A stretch of DNA of 64,000 nucleotides, from assembly GCA_024760905.1 (NCBI GenBank), contig CM045745.1, positions 9,394,782 through 9,458,781 on the forward strand. Direction: 5' to 3'. The stretch comes from Plotosus lineatus. Taxonomy: Eukaryota > Chordata > Actinopteri > Siluriformes > Plotosidae. How positions within the stretch are numbered: position 1 is the first letter of the stretch; the number at the start of each line of letters is the position of its first letter. Shown here in pieces: positions 12,541 through 23,568 of this stretch. Made by a program: the position numbers and the translations under genes. The notes under the pieces were generated by a model. It was not told the DNA's origin and ran no database searches. It saw only the letters and a program-made list of their open reading frames with translations.

Positions 12541-13468
12541 AATTAGAAAGCATAATTAAAAAAAAATACAATCCTCACAAATTATGGCATTAATGTCAGT
12601 CCTGAAATACAAAAGAAAAAAAATCTGTTGATTCAATTGAATAAAATGTTTGTTAAAGGTTTTGGTGCCTTTATGCATTCACATCGACTATATTTTAACT
12701 AACGAAATGAGCATTTACCAATACGGAGAAATCGAAAGATGTGTGCCAAAATTCTATACCATGTATGGACGCCCCCTACCTTAGTGGTGGGTGGAACATG
12801 GGACACCAATATATGTGCACTGTACACTTGGGAAGTGTACATTCGTTCTCTGCTCTGGTAGGTGCCTGCTGAAGTCAACTAAATTATGGTTTGATACATT
12901 TAGCACTTGTGCAACTTTAACTTTTAAACATCAAGATTTTATGACTGAAGAGTTGTTTCGGTACCACGACCGGGGCTGACTAATGAGTCAAAAATTCAAT
13001 TCCAGACATCTTTTTGACTTCTTCCAGCATCTGTTCCCTGAATATCACCCAGGAATACGAGCCCTAGGTGTGTGAACACCCAGCAAGTTTATGGGCCCAC
13101 CACACTGACCAGACCTGTGTTATTGGAATTCTTCCACTGACCATCATGAACTATATAATTGATGCAAGACAAGCTCTCCTATGCTCTGGGCAAACCGTCT
13201 ATAAACAGGACATCCTAAATATCAAGTATCAGAACCCAACCATGCACAAAAACAGGCACTGACCTTCACCCAACTGCTAAATTTATCTGCATTTAGCTAT
13301 TTCTTGGAAGATTTTTAAGTTTTGGAACAGTGCAGTTTTGTTTAGCAGACAAAGCTGCAGGTGTACAAGAAGACAACTCATGACACAACAGAGGCAGACC
13401 TATACCAAAAGTCATCACAAACAAAACATCGGAAAAATAAACAAGCAGAAGCACCACAGGGCACTTAC
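12541..13468. other. Unassigned sequence left of the AF9-like exon
   Basis: No convincing exon or repeat was recognised. The expected next AF9 exon (serine-rich, then acidic) is not visible on the minus strand here. The small frames present have no family resemblance. Probably intron. Confidence 0.5.
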
Positions 13469-14056
13469 GTCATATTTAGCAGAAATGTTGTCATCCATAT
13501 CAGAGTCATTTGGTTCCAAGACTTCCTGAAAAGGAGGCAAGGCAGACACCTTCCTTCTCTCAGGCAGCTCATTATCCCTTAACTTGGAATGCCGGACCTG
13601 CGATTTGTCCTTTAGAGCCTTTTTATCCGAGTGGTGTGGCTGAACCAAACTAGAACCAGACTGAAGCTTCTGTGATGACTCTGAAAAACTTCCTTTCCGT
13701 TTTTTGGTAATATGGGCGTCATCGTCCATTGAAGGCCTTCGTTTATTTTGACCCAAACTCGAGAAGCTAACCTCAGTTGTACGATGTTCCTTAGATATGG
13801 CCTTGGGCTCTTTGAAACCCATCTTAGGGATTTGCTGCTCGTCACGTAGGGGCTGGTTCTCTTTGGGTTTCTTCAAGGTGTCTTTGGAGACTTTGCCCGA
13901 GTCCCTGCTGAAGTCTCTGAAGGCACTTTTAGACTCTTTCGAGTCTTTGGAAGGTTTATCCTTGTGCTCCTTGGATGGCTTGTGGAGCTTGAGTGAACTG
14001 CTGCTGTTGGTGGTGGTGGTGGTAATGGTCAGGGCACTACCACTTTTAGACCCATC
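13469..14056 (-). CDS. mllt3: AF9-like large exon: Ser/Thr run and basic Lys/Ser-rich linker
   Basis: This 588 bp exon (196 codons, phase 0) starts at [11 protein letters not shown] after a gtgcctgcag acceptor and ends at ISAKYD before a GTAAGT donor. Order of features: a short [10 protein letters not shown] run near residue 10, in place of the long mammalian polyserine; [36 protein letters not shown]; a nuclear-localisation-like KKRK cluster near the middle; and a C-terminal [11 protein letters not shown] acidic patch. These line up in order with human AF9 (HKEKPSKDS, PKMAFKEPK, KKRKK, PNDSDVEENIS). The next exon, expected to start SEQPSP-like, was not found to the left. Confidence 0.94.
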
Positions 14057-17000
14057 CTGCAGGCACAATACAAAAAAAAAAGAAAAAACCAAGATTACAG
14101 TGGCATCAGATAGATAAGCTTTATAGCATGATAGACTTTATAGCTTTATAACCAGATAGAAACTGCTGCAGGAAATATCTCAAAAAGTACACATATACAA
14201 TGAGTATACGCACAATCGACACAACTCAACATACGTTTATATACTGTATATCCAAACTTTGAATTTACCTACTGTGTAATCTTATAGAAAGAAAGGTAAG
14301 CTACAGGAGCAGGAAAGCTTGTAAACGGGACATGGGGGCTTTCAGGCACTTCCTCTCCTAATGACAGGGTTGGTTTGTCCCAAGGTCAGACCTGCTAGCC
14401 CCTGTCAATATTTCACTTGTGCAGTAAAGCCATTAGGCAGTCTAGACAGAGGAGGTGTGATGACCTGCCTGAACTACCGCTAAAGCTTTTTATTTTCCCT
14501 ATCTGTTGTTGACCCTTGGACCTCAAAACACAAAGAAGTTTCTTCACGACAAGCCAAAGAACACAATTCTACCTGACAGAAAGCTTTAAGTGTTCATTTA
14601 TATAATCTTAACAAGGCTGGAGCCACCACACCAAAATAGTAGAGACTAGCTTACACAAAGCAGCCTTTCCTCTTATTATTTAACTAAAGCAAATACACTA
14701 GAGCTGTACTTCCTATATTTAGCTGGATCTGAAGAGGACGGTATTATTTAATACGCGAACCTTCATCTAAATAGCATTAAAACCCCTAAAATGTTAAATT
14801 TACCCAGCTGTCATATGAAGTAAGCAAGGTTGGCAATTTTTCCATTTTATCAAATTTTATGGAGCAATGTGTGCATGTCAGCATTTCTATTTCAGAAGTC
14901 TTTGTTTTCATACAGTCTACCCATTCGGCCACCAGCTCAATGCGCACAACTCTGAATTAGCCAGAGAATATTGAGAAGACGAGAATATGTGGACTGTCTT
15001 TTGCTTGTTTGCTAAAGAGGCTGATGTAGTTGCACAGCAGTCAGGCTACCACTGACCTCTGATCTGTCAGTAATCCATCACATGCGAGGGCCTGTTTAGA
15101 TTGGGAACTGTTTCCATGTGCGGTAAGGACTCCTGTAACCTCTGCATGCACGCAGCAATTCAAGCAGGATTGCAGTAAGTGATATGACACTAGAGACTAA
15201 AAATAAAACCTAGCTGAGAAAATATGTAGATGCATAGTCCTGCACAATTTACTAACCCTAATGTATAATATGCTTCTTGCAATATATTGGGGGGAGGTGT
15301 GTGTGTGTGTGTGTGTGTATGGAGGGGAGGGGTGTTACCTTCTATGCTGCCTGGGCAACACTGCCGGAAACGAATAACTGGAACAGGGTTTCATTAAAAA
15401 AAAAAAAAAAAAAAAAAAGACTGAACAGTTTTTTAAATGGTTCTTTCAGAACGGTTGGAAAAAAGAGAGGGAAAAAAAAAAAACTCTGAAAATGTTTGAG
15501 GTCTATAAGTATTTCACAGTTCATTCAAAACCCCTCCTGTAATGGGACACCCCGCAGCTTAGTTTACGTCATCATAATGTAAGCACTTGCCTTTTTTCCT
15601 GCCAAGAAATACCTGACTCGAGCCAATGTTTAACGTCTCGCAAAATCTCAGCTAAATGCCCTGAACATATTTGAACTTGCCAAATATGGAAGATTAAAAA
15701 AAAAGTTCTTTGACGGGATGAGAATACGTCTGATGGCAAACAAGGCTTTTTTTGTTTTTCTGGGGTTTTTTGGGGTGAGTCATGACTCTTTGGGTTCATT
15801 TTGCAAGCTGTGAGGGGGTAAATTGGATTTTTATACTGACCTTTGCCCCTGGAAAAGACTTGTTCTTTTTGCCATCAGAGAAGCTCGGGGTCAGTGAGCT
15901 GCTTGGTAAAGTGGGCAGCTTCAGGTGCTGACCGAACAGAGACGTGGAACCTTCCTGCATGACCATCACCTGAGGAGAACAGGGAACCTAATTGGATTAG
16001 AAGAATTATGCGAGGATGTCCCTGAGGGATTAATTGCTAAAGCTAAAAATGAAACATTGACATCGAACATACTTTTGCTAAATTTGCCTCGCTCTTTATA
16101 CACTAGCTTAATAAAGAATTACGAAAAAAAAAAAAAATCCTTACTTTAGAGTCTTCTGAACTTCTTTTGTGAGGATCCCGTTGCTATCAAAATAGAAAGC
16201 AAACCATTAGACCAGACACTGTACTTTAAAATACGTTACTGAACAAAAGACACAGTATTTTCAAGATACAAGGACAAACTCTTTCCCAGACGCAAATTCA
16301 TCAGGTAAATTGAAGACGACCTTTCGGTCGCTGCCAGGTTCTTCCAGTGTAACCATTCGTTGTTAATCAATGCCGGTGATTTATGCTACAAACAGTTCCA
16401 TGGGAAATACAATCACATGCAATTACAAACAGTCATGGAACAGAACTAGAACCAGGAAAACAAAAGCACCCCACATTAATACATAGGGCAAAAGTTACTC
16501 AGTTTGGCTGATGAGAACTGTAATTCCACCAAGACTAACTCACGGACACTGGGTTTTATTGTTCAGCATTACAGAGGCAAATAGCTGAGTGGAACGGCAC
16601 TACACCCTTTGACGTTCATGTGTGCTTGTCCTTCCTAAGGACACCACCCACACCGACACAGCCATGCAATAAAGCTAAGCCTTTTAGAGCCTTGATTCGG
16701 AAACATCAAACTGACCAATAGCAGTTATGCTATATCACCCGCATCCACCTTATTTGCCGTTGAAACACACCCAATGTAGAGAGCAAATGCTCATATTACA
16801 CAACACTAAAACAGACAAACCCGGGCAGTGGTGGCCTGGTGGGAAAGCTTCTGGATCACTGATCCCAAGGTTGAGGGTTCAAGTTCTCAACGGGTTGTCA
16901 CTGTCCCCCGCCAGTGCAGCTAACTGGGTTATCAAAGGCCGGCCATGTCTCTCACCTTCTATGGTGAGAGTCATGTAAAAGAACCATTGCTGACTTTCAT

Positions 17001-19316
17001 CAAGAGTAGCTGCATAGCCGTCAGCGTGTTTCCGCCCCGCGATGGCCTGGTGAGCTGTCCAGGGTGTACTCTGCCCTCGTCCAGTCAGCTGAGATGGGCG
17101 CCAGCCTCCCCGCGACCCTAATTAGGATTAAGCGGTTCAGAAAAATGAAGGAATGAATATTACATGATCATTTATTCCCAGCGTGCTAACAAACATTCAA
17201 CTTATCTACACAGTATATAGTGATGATGATACCGATGACATGTATTTGCCAGGAAGTTAAACCAATAAGGTTCATTCCAGTACAACTGGAAAGGGAGAAA
17301 ACAGATAAGCAAACAAACAAACAAACAAAAAGGTTGCACATTCTAATGTTTTGTTGGACCGCCTTTGGGTATAACACACAATTGCGATGGCATTGTTTCA
17401 ACAAGCTTAAACAACAGCTATTCATTTCCAGAGCTAATTAATTTTAATTAATGTCATAGGATTTCTGGCACCCATTTCAGGCCAACTCTGGGTGAAAGCA
17501 GAGTAGCTTAAACAACATAACATTTATTTCCAATCAGAGTTGGCATCATAAACTGATAAACAGAAAAATGAACCACTCCATAAAAAGTCTTCTCCAGCCT
17601 TCCCAAAAACATTCAAATAGGATTAAGGTCAGGACCCTGTAGTGTTAGTTCATGCTTAAAATGATTCAATATAAATCCCTGTTTTAGGAAATGAGCCCCG
17701 GGTTTATATTTGTGCCAACGGGGAAGAAAAAAAAAGCCCAGTGATGTGATAACCTGCTCATTCAGTACATCAGGCATGTGATTTGACCATTACCAAAATA
17801 TCTGAAAATCAGCCAGGGGTCTGGGGGGGGGGGGGGGGGGGCATGACACTGAAAGAGCTCTAGAAAGTTTAATTTCTAATCTCCATATACATACTGTACT
17901 TCAACTTGTGGGTTTATCATGTGGGATTCCAACACAAATCAAATAGTCACTCTTCTAGATATGTCCTGCCTCACAATTACACTATTATCAACAAAGGGTT
18001 AAGTCCGTAGGGTTCTGGAATCTTCGCTTGAACACCAAATGTTCCGGCAATAGAATAATTTTTTCCCCTTGACTCCAGTTCTTTGACATGTTTCTTGCTT
18101 TTCGCATGGCTGTCAAACCCCTTAAAACCCCTTCCATCGTAGTCGACAGTGTCTTTACACCACGTACACAACGCCTTCCCAGGTCGATCGAATTTACGCA
18201 ACAAGTCATCGAAACAAGTTTTTTACCTACGAATACTCCGGTTTCTTTTTCAATCCATTCCCACCTAAACTTGTTTTTTCACGACTTTGTCCATTTCTTT
18301 GATTCGAGCAGAATCTTTTCTTTCGATCACCGACATGCTTTCGATAGCCGAACAGATCCGAAGCGGCGCAAATGTCTACGTACATGTTTCAACCTCAGCG
18401 ATTGGCTATTCGAAGGCCATCAGCCAATCAGCAGTGACGTTTCTAGAGAGGTCATTTTATGCAAAACTCAGAACGGAATAAAAGCGGAAAAGGTTATTTT
18501 GACGTATTCGGCATGGAAAAATCAAAAAAAGTTGTTGTTTTTTTTTTAAACTGAGCCAATGAAAAAAATCGGAATTCTGCGAAATCACGGAAAAATCACA
18601 TGCCTGGTACGTTCAGGTCATCAACTGACTTTATTTTATTAGCCACATAATGTTGCTGAGCCTTGACCTGACCAACTGAAGCAACAATACCATGGTGATT
18701 AAATGCTGTCAATAAGCCCAACAACAGTCCAACAATACAAGAGTATAGGTGAGGGTTTTTTTTTTTGTTTTTTTTTTTGGGGCTAGGCAGTGTATAATGG
18801 TTTATACTGTTGTGGATCAGCTAGAATATAAATTTTAACTTTACTACAGCCAGTTACGAATGAAACAAGCAGCAGAATGTGTGCTTCGGAGCCTTATTGT
18901 GAATCTCAGTTCTCTTTAGCAGAGTTTCTGTACGCATCTCACGAAATTCAGTGGCAGAAACAAAGTATATATGCTAAGCGTGCATGTACATTACCCCTCC
19001 GGCTTTTAGCAGCTTCCTACGGAACTCCTCTGTCGGGTTATTGAAGGTGAGTTTCTCACAGCGCAGGTGATTGACAGGTGGATGACCTTCTAAGTGCAGG
19101 AACAGATCGTAGTCAAAGCGCACTTTTTTCGGCTCTTCCTGGACAGCAGGAAAGCACTTGCTCAAACTCAGCATGTTCATACGACACAAGAGTGGAGTGG
19201 TTGCTGTCTAAAGAAAGGGAATTTTTGAAATACCTTATTTCGAAAATACACTTCAATAGGCAGGATAAAGCCAGCGTATCCAGACTCTTCCACTTTATAC
19301 GGCGGATCCTTGCACA
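13469..19316 (-). CDS. mllt3: MLLT3/AF9-like YEATS-domain gene, four internal exons (partial gene)
   Basis: Four minus-strand exons, in coding order 19234-19316, 18995-19138, 15841-15969 and 13469-14056, have GT donors and AG acceptors and join in frame. The introns are 95 bp, 3025 bp and 1784 bp. AF9 and ENL are chromatin readers: YEATS binds acylated histone H3 lysines and the C-terminal AHD recruits AF4/P-TEFb and DOT1L, promoting transcription elongation in the nucleus. The YEATS part and the Lys/Ser-rich middle match AF9 (MLLT3) better than ENL (MLLT1), for example [18 protein letters not shown] and [10 protein letters not shown]. One linker exon is of ENL type. The first exons and the AHD exons were not found here, so the gene runs off both sides. 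Family assignment is near certain; paralogue assignment is likely. Confidence 0.9.
14057..15840 (-). other. Intron of the AF9-like gene
   Basis: This intron lies between the ENL-type exon and the large linker exon. It holds a (GT)n run near 15299-15319, a poly-A near 15393-15418, and otherwise unremarkable AT-rich sequence. No recognised transposon or conserved element. Confidence 0.8.
15841..15969 (-). CDS. mllt3: ENL-type linker exon of the AF9-like gene
   Basis: This 129 bp exon (43 codons, phase 0 at both ends) has a clean cctcag acceptor and a GTCAGT donor. It encodes [13 protein letters not shown], then [19 protein letters not shown], and ends FPGAK. Human ENL has a recognisably similar segment right after YEATS (VMVMPEGADT, then a PMLPTIPL and SDPKK pattern). 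Human AF9 goes directly from KAGG to a polyserine tract. The exon therefore carries a segment I know only from ENL inside an otherwise AF9-like gene. It sits between YEATS and the basic linker and probably has no catalytic role. Confidence 0.85.
16821..17156 (+). mobile_element. tRNA-headed SINE, tail type 1
   Basis: The head gcagtggtggcctggtgg carries the A-box position and gagggttcaagttct the B-box position. The shared body gtgcagctaactgggttatc and ggccggccatgtctctcac follows, then the tail gaccctaattaggattaagc and ggttcagaaaaatgaa. It lies antisense to the host gene in its intron. No clear target duplication was found. Confidence 0.85.
17340..18700 (-). mobile_element. Tc1-like transposon relic, split
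   Basis: Plus-strand text such as tgttttgttggaccgccttt, ggcattgtttcaacaagctt, and after the insertion gccacataatgttgctgagc and cttgacctgaccaactgaag is the antisense of a widespread fish Tc1-like transposase (C-terminal part at the left). Two pieces, 17340-17770 and 18607-18700, are colinear. Many indels; no intact frame. Confidence 0.65.
17771..18606 (-). mobile_element. Unclassified DNA element with a zinc-finger coding remnant
   Basis: The 14 bp termini CAGGCATGTGATTT are perfectly inverted at the two ends. Flanks gtacat (17765-17770) and gtacgt (18607-18612) suggest a 6 bp duplication with one mismatch. A minus-strand frame at 18204-17977 reads [18 protein letters not shown] and [17 protein letters not shown], a C-x2-C...H-x5-H finger of the kind found at the N-terminus of transposases. 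A preceding frame ([18 protein letters not shown]) near 18340 may be an upstream exon. Superfamily not settled. A 20+ bp poly-G sits at 17822-17843. Confidence 0.6.
18995..19138 (-). CDS. mllt3: AF9-like exon: C-terminal half of YEATS domain
   Basis: This 144 bp exon encodes exactly 48 codons in phase 0, from [16 protein letters not shown] to [10 protein letters not shown]. It follows a tgtccag acceptor and ends at a GTAATG donor. It holds the conserved [20 protein letters not shown] stretch. Residues that separate the paralogues favour AF9: [13 protein letters not shown] rather than the ENL-like CFTYDLFLNLEGN, and [10 protein letters not shown] rather than FRYKLLRAGG. The intron to the preceding exon is only 95 bp. 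Confidence 0.96.
19234..19316 (-). CDS. mllt3: AF9-like exon: middle of YEATS domain
   Basis: This 83 bp exon begins in split phase: its first two bases TG complete a Val codon after an AG acceptor preceded by ctctgtaac. It then encodes 27 residues from [16 protein letters not shown] to IEVYFRNK and ends at a GTATTT donor. The residues are almost identical to human AF9 and [17 protein letters not shown] lies in the conserved core around the acyl-lysine pocket. The start phase requires an upstream exon ending in a single base of a Val codon; that exon should encode the first YEATS strands and was not seen to the right. Confidence 0.95.
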
Positions 19317-19639
19317 CTGTTACAGAGGGAGACAAAAATAAATAAACACATAAATAATGTAGATGATCATTTACCAAGACGTTGTCATTCTTCTGCTGGC
19401 CATCATTTCATACTTTTAGCACAAAGACATACTGTATTAGGCTCCCACATCCTTACCATGGACAGGAAACTGGCGAAACTACTTCCATTTGTATTTCTGT
19501 GTGTGATAAGCATCTGTATGCATCTGTGTGTTTTACAACATTAAAAGAATTTCAGCAAATTGCATTCTATTCCTTCAGGCCCCTGATATATGTAAACAAT
19601 GAATAAAAATGGTAAACATTTATACATCTACATTATCCA

Positions 19640-19945
19640 TTACAGTTTATTTACCAAACTGCTTAATCCACCTATAGCTGCAGGAAGCTGGAGACTATCT
19701 TGGATGACTCTGGGTGAAGTCATTCTACACCCTGAACAGCACGACAGTCTATTTTATGGTCAGTTAGCCTAATGTGTATGTCTTTGGACGGTGGGAGAAA
19801 AAAAAAATACCACGATAAAACCCTCACAAACACGAAAAGAATAGGCAAACTCTGCAAAACCACCCTTGCTAAACCTGCGAATTGAATCCAGGAGCTTTTT
19901 ACTGTGAGGCACACATGCTAACCCCCACATCACCATCTCACCTCC
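19640..19945 (-). mobile_element. Old DANA-like SINE
   Basis: On the minus strand the B-box-like gattcaattcgcagg region and the body gtttgcctattcttttcgtg, cccaccgtccaaagacatac and aactgaccataaaatagact correspond to the family at 11088. It is more diverged and has several indels. Confidence 0.5.
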
Positions 19946-20024
19946 TTTAAATGTAGGCCCGTCCTAATATCTGTGATGAAGTAAAACAGTCTAACTGAAG
20001 CACTGCATGTAATAGGGCTGTTAC

Positions 20025-20350
20025 TGTTCTCCCAAGTGGTGCATCGACAAGGTGCGTGACTATTAACCTGGAGATCACAAGTTCAAATCCGGTTTAATGC
20101 CACAGCCATCCGTGACCAAGAGTCTGTGGGAGCTAATTGGCTGAGCTCTCATGGAAGGGAGGGTTAGCATACACTCACTTCCCGGTCACTCACAGTGATC
20201 GAATCGCCAGACAATGTGCCGCATTTCGAAAAGAGGCAGGTGGCCAGCGTTGCATGTCATAGAGGGGGCATGCACATGTTTTCGCCCCTCCCTGGTTGGT
20301 GGTGGTCACGTGATTGTCAAGGCAACAACTGATTGAATATGACTAAATTA
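20025..20350 (+). mobile_element. Probable tRNA-derived SINE of another family
   Basis: A head-like segment gtggtgcatcgacaaggtgc with a B-box-like caagttcaaatccgg precedes a body with gggagctaattggctgagct and gttttcgcccctccctggtt. Not seen elsewhere in the window. Assigned from overall SINE layout only. Confidence 0.4.
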
Positions 20351-20621
20351 GGAACAAAAATGGGGGGAAATCCAAAAAATGTTTATTCTCCTTAAAAGTA
20401 GTAAAATTAATTAATTTAATCTGAATATTTAAACACTAAAGCAGATTTGTGAACATTCTTTAATACAAATGTTGAACATGTTAAACTATTTAAGGGATGT
20501 TAAAACAACCATATTTTATCACTTATTAATTTGCTTGTTATAGTGATTCAGAATAAACATTTATACTTCTGGTGAATATTGTATTTGGTCCGATTCATTT
20601 TGACACTTTATAAATTTAGGA

Positions 20622-21340
20622 CAGAGCTTCTCAAATAGTGGGGCGTGTCCCCCTTGGGGGGGGGGGGTGATATGATGCAAAGTGGGGCGCGGTGTGATGC
20701 CCGGGGGATATGCTTTTCTGGAATTGTGTACGAGAATTAAGAGTAATTACACCTCCACTCCACTAGTTGGCAGTGGCGCTCTCATTTTCACGCTATGGTG
20801 TATTGGTTTTTTCACACGAACAAACGATATGAAGTGCAGTAAACAACCCCTCAAGAAACAACAGGAAAAATGTTCTGTTTTTCTTTCTTTTCAAAAACTG
20901 ACTCTTTGCATGACCACACAAGAAATTACTGTGTGTGTAAAAGCGCAAATGGCAATAAAGAATATTGAATCTTGAATCTAACAGGAATGAAAAGAAAGGT
21001 GGAGAAAGACGGAGATATTAAGACATAAGTAAGTTGAATGAGTTTAAATAAGGATGTATTTTTTTATTTCAGGCACACTGGTGCACTTTAAATCTTTTCA
21101 ATTGCAGATTTAAAAACAATGTTAAGGAAGTTTTTCTTTATTGTAAGTTGAACTATATTTCTTTCTTTTTTTGTTTTTAATGTTAATAGAGATATAATGT
21201 TATGCAGAGGTGTAGGAGTAACAATTTTATAGACAAATAATACTATTTATAGTCGCTCGTGGGGCAGTGGTGGGGGGGGGGGGGGGTAAGGTTTTTTTGT
21301 TCCTAGGGGGGGTGCCACAGAAAATAATTGAGAAGCACTG
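20622..21340 (+). mobile_element. hAT non-autonomous element with 8 bp duplication
   Basis: The termini CAGAGCTTCTCAAAT and (inverted) CAGTGCTTCTCAATT match closely. The 8 bp atttagga is present exactly on both sides (20614-20621 and 21341-21348), the length expected for hAT. Just inside each end lie G-rich runs. No usable transposase frame; a short start ATGAAAAGAAAGGTGGAG at 20988 may be a coding relic. A related copy in the other orientation lies at 22323-23504. Confidence 0.88.
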
Positions 21341-21348
21341 ATTTAGGA

Positions 21349-22322
21349 GGACCAGCAAAACAATAAAATTTTTGCTAATGGACAAAACAAGGCTCGAAAC
21401 GATCAGGAATTCGTTGGAATCTTGGTGGAAACTTTCTGCAATTGGGTGGAATCAAAGTTAAATTGTGAACTGCACTTGAATTCAGACTAAACCCCCCCCC
21501 GAGTTAGTCTGCCCAAAAGAACTGTACACTGAGGGCAAATGCACCACCGACTGAAAACTCACATGAGGCTATGGCCTGGTTAAACAGCTAGTATTGTGAG
21601 ATATGACAAAAACCGTCATCTTCACTTAAAATCAAAATTTCAAAGCAGAGCTAAACATGGAAATCATTATTAGTACCACAGTGTGGTGTAAAACTATCCA
21701 ACGTGTATATTGCTCTGCCAAAAATCATTTTGCCAATGGCCTGCACAGCCAAGAAGGAAGAAAAAAAAAAAGAAAAACAAAAATTACATTGTCATTATCT
21801 CAGTTCTTGCACAGCATCTGCGCACAGTATCATGGCACATGCATCCCAAGCACCAGAACAGACTGATGCATGTTATTTATTATCCCCTGAAAAGGAGGTT
21901 AATAAAGTGAGACTTTCTGCCTCATATTCACAGATGTAACTGAATACCAAGGGAATTTAATATGAGGAAAGTGCAATTTCATGCTACATTTTACCTGCAT
22001 TAAAATTTATAAATTTATACTGTTGAAAACATCTCGGAATATGCTGAATACTATTGGCTTATTGGACTGAATTCTTGCTTCACATTCTTTCTTACCTCTA
22101 TTCATGGTTGGCTACCATCAGCAAGTAGCAATATGGCACAGATCCCTATGCAATCTGGATTTATGGCATGATATTGATATTAGCGCCGACTAAATTAATG
22201 ATTTTTTTTTTTTTGTAAAAAAGTTGAAATATTTATTCTGCCAATACCAGGCCTCAGAACGAGGTTCCAGGATTTGGATTAATTCCTTGCACACCTATCA
22301 TGCGCACCTGAATAACATGGAA
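21349..22322. other. Unassigned intergenic or intronic sequence
   Basis: Contains a C-run near 21491-21500 and poly-T near 22202-22213. No exon or transposon recognised. Confidence 0.5.
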
Positions 22323-23504
22323 CAGTATTTCAATTGTTTTCTGTCGAGCTCCCCTAGGAAGAGAAAAACAACCCCCCCAAAATATAAATAGTGTTTTTGT
22401 CTATAAAATTGTTATAAGTAATCCTCTGCATAACACTGTGTCCTTATTAATATTATGGAAAACAAAAAAAAAAGGAAGAAATATAGATCAACTTCCAACA
22501 AAGAATAACTTTATTAATAATTTTTTAGTCTTTAAACAAAAAGATTTAAAGTGCATCAATTTGCCTGAAATTAAAAAAAGTATCCTTTATTTAAACTGTA
22601 AACATTTTTGACCAACAATTTGAATTATTTGATCCTGAAAATAAAATTAAATAAAATCAATGATAATAAATTCAAATTGATCAGCAATATTAACTCAGGA
22701 GCACAATATAAAACACTTTAACCTACAAAACAAAAATTAAAAAACAATTTGTATTATTATTTTTGTCAAAATTATTAATTCCAGATTAATGGCTATAATG
22801 AGCACGTTTGCAGTGCACAGCTTTTCGAAGCCGGGTTTAAAGCACGATACTGAACTCTCAGCTCCTGCTCAATGCTGAACTGGGACCTGGACTTATTTTT
22901 GCAGCAGTGTTGTCATCCAGCATGACAGAGACGTGTCTGCTGCAGGTAGGATCAGTTCCTCTGCTCTGCTGTGGGGTTTTCTACACTGAGCAGTTTAGTA
23001 CTCCACCTTATCTGATGCTAATAGAGCTCACTGGTTTGCTGGAGTGGCATTCGCTAAGCGGGATGGTTGTTGGTAATATTCGACACGTTTTCACTGAAAA
23101 AAGCTCAAACAGCTCATCACGTGATTAGGGTGTGATGTCTTTAAGTGATGCTTTAATTTTTTGGCTTCATGCTGTCCGCTGCCAATGTTTTCAGACACAG
23201 ATACACAGCGCTCCTTCCTTGTTTCTCACCGCAGCACAGTGAAGCGGAGTGCTACAGCCACTTCGTCTTACCTCCTCCACTTAGCTTTCGGGAGACTTTC
23301 GTTTCTCTGACCATTTCCATGGTGGGTTTATTAACTTCACTTCTTATTTTGCCTCTGGGCACACTCTGACAGTGAGGAAGCCACTGCTATCTGTTGTAGT
23401 GGATGTACAATTACACTTTACGCAAAAAAAAGTATGTATGTTCCCTGGGGTCACACGCCTCCTCCCCCCTCCCGGCAACCCACCCCACTATTTGAGAATC
23501 ACTG
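22323..23504 (-). mobile_element. Longer relative of the 20622 hAT element, inverted
   Basis: The right end reads ccccactatttgagaatcactg, the inverse of CAGTGATTCTCAAATAGTGG. The left end reads cagtatttcaattgttttct, corresponding to the other terminus. Near 22386-22440, gtgtttttgtctataaaatt and cctctgcataacac are the reverse complement of internal sequence of the 20622 copy. At 1.18 kb it keeps 22800-23400 sequence that the shorter copy lacks. The flanking 8-mers do not match, so boundaries are less certain. Confidence 0.65.
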
Positions 23505-23533
23505 AACTAATTATATTATTCTTTCACATAGCA

Positions 23534-23566
<33 letters not shown>

Positions 23567-23568
<2 letters not shown>

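Larger units (their letters stand above)
15970..18994 (-). other. Intron of the AF9-like gene carrying nested repeats
   Basis: This 3025 bp intron lies between the YEATS exon and the ENL-type exon. It contains a SINE (16821-17156), a Tc1 relic (17340-18700) and an element inserted into that relic (17771-18606). The stretch 15970-16820 holds nothing recognised beyond a poly-A near 16124-16137. Confidence 0.85.

Noticed and set aside
1..13468. C-terminal AHD exons of the AF9-like gene
   Set aside because: No minus-strand reading resembling the LMTLRERHILQQIV or GHFHITNTTFDFDL motifs was seen; these exons are probably left of the window.
13797..14117. Plus-strand frame opposite the AF9-like exon
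   Set aside because: It is the antisense of the Lys/Ser-rich exon; the Leu/Ser/Val-rich product has no independent support.
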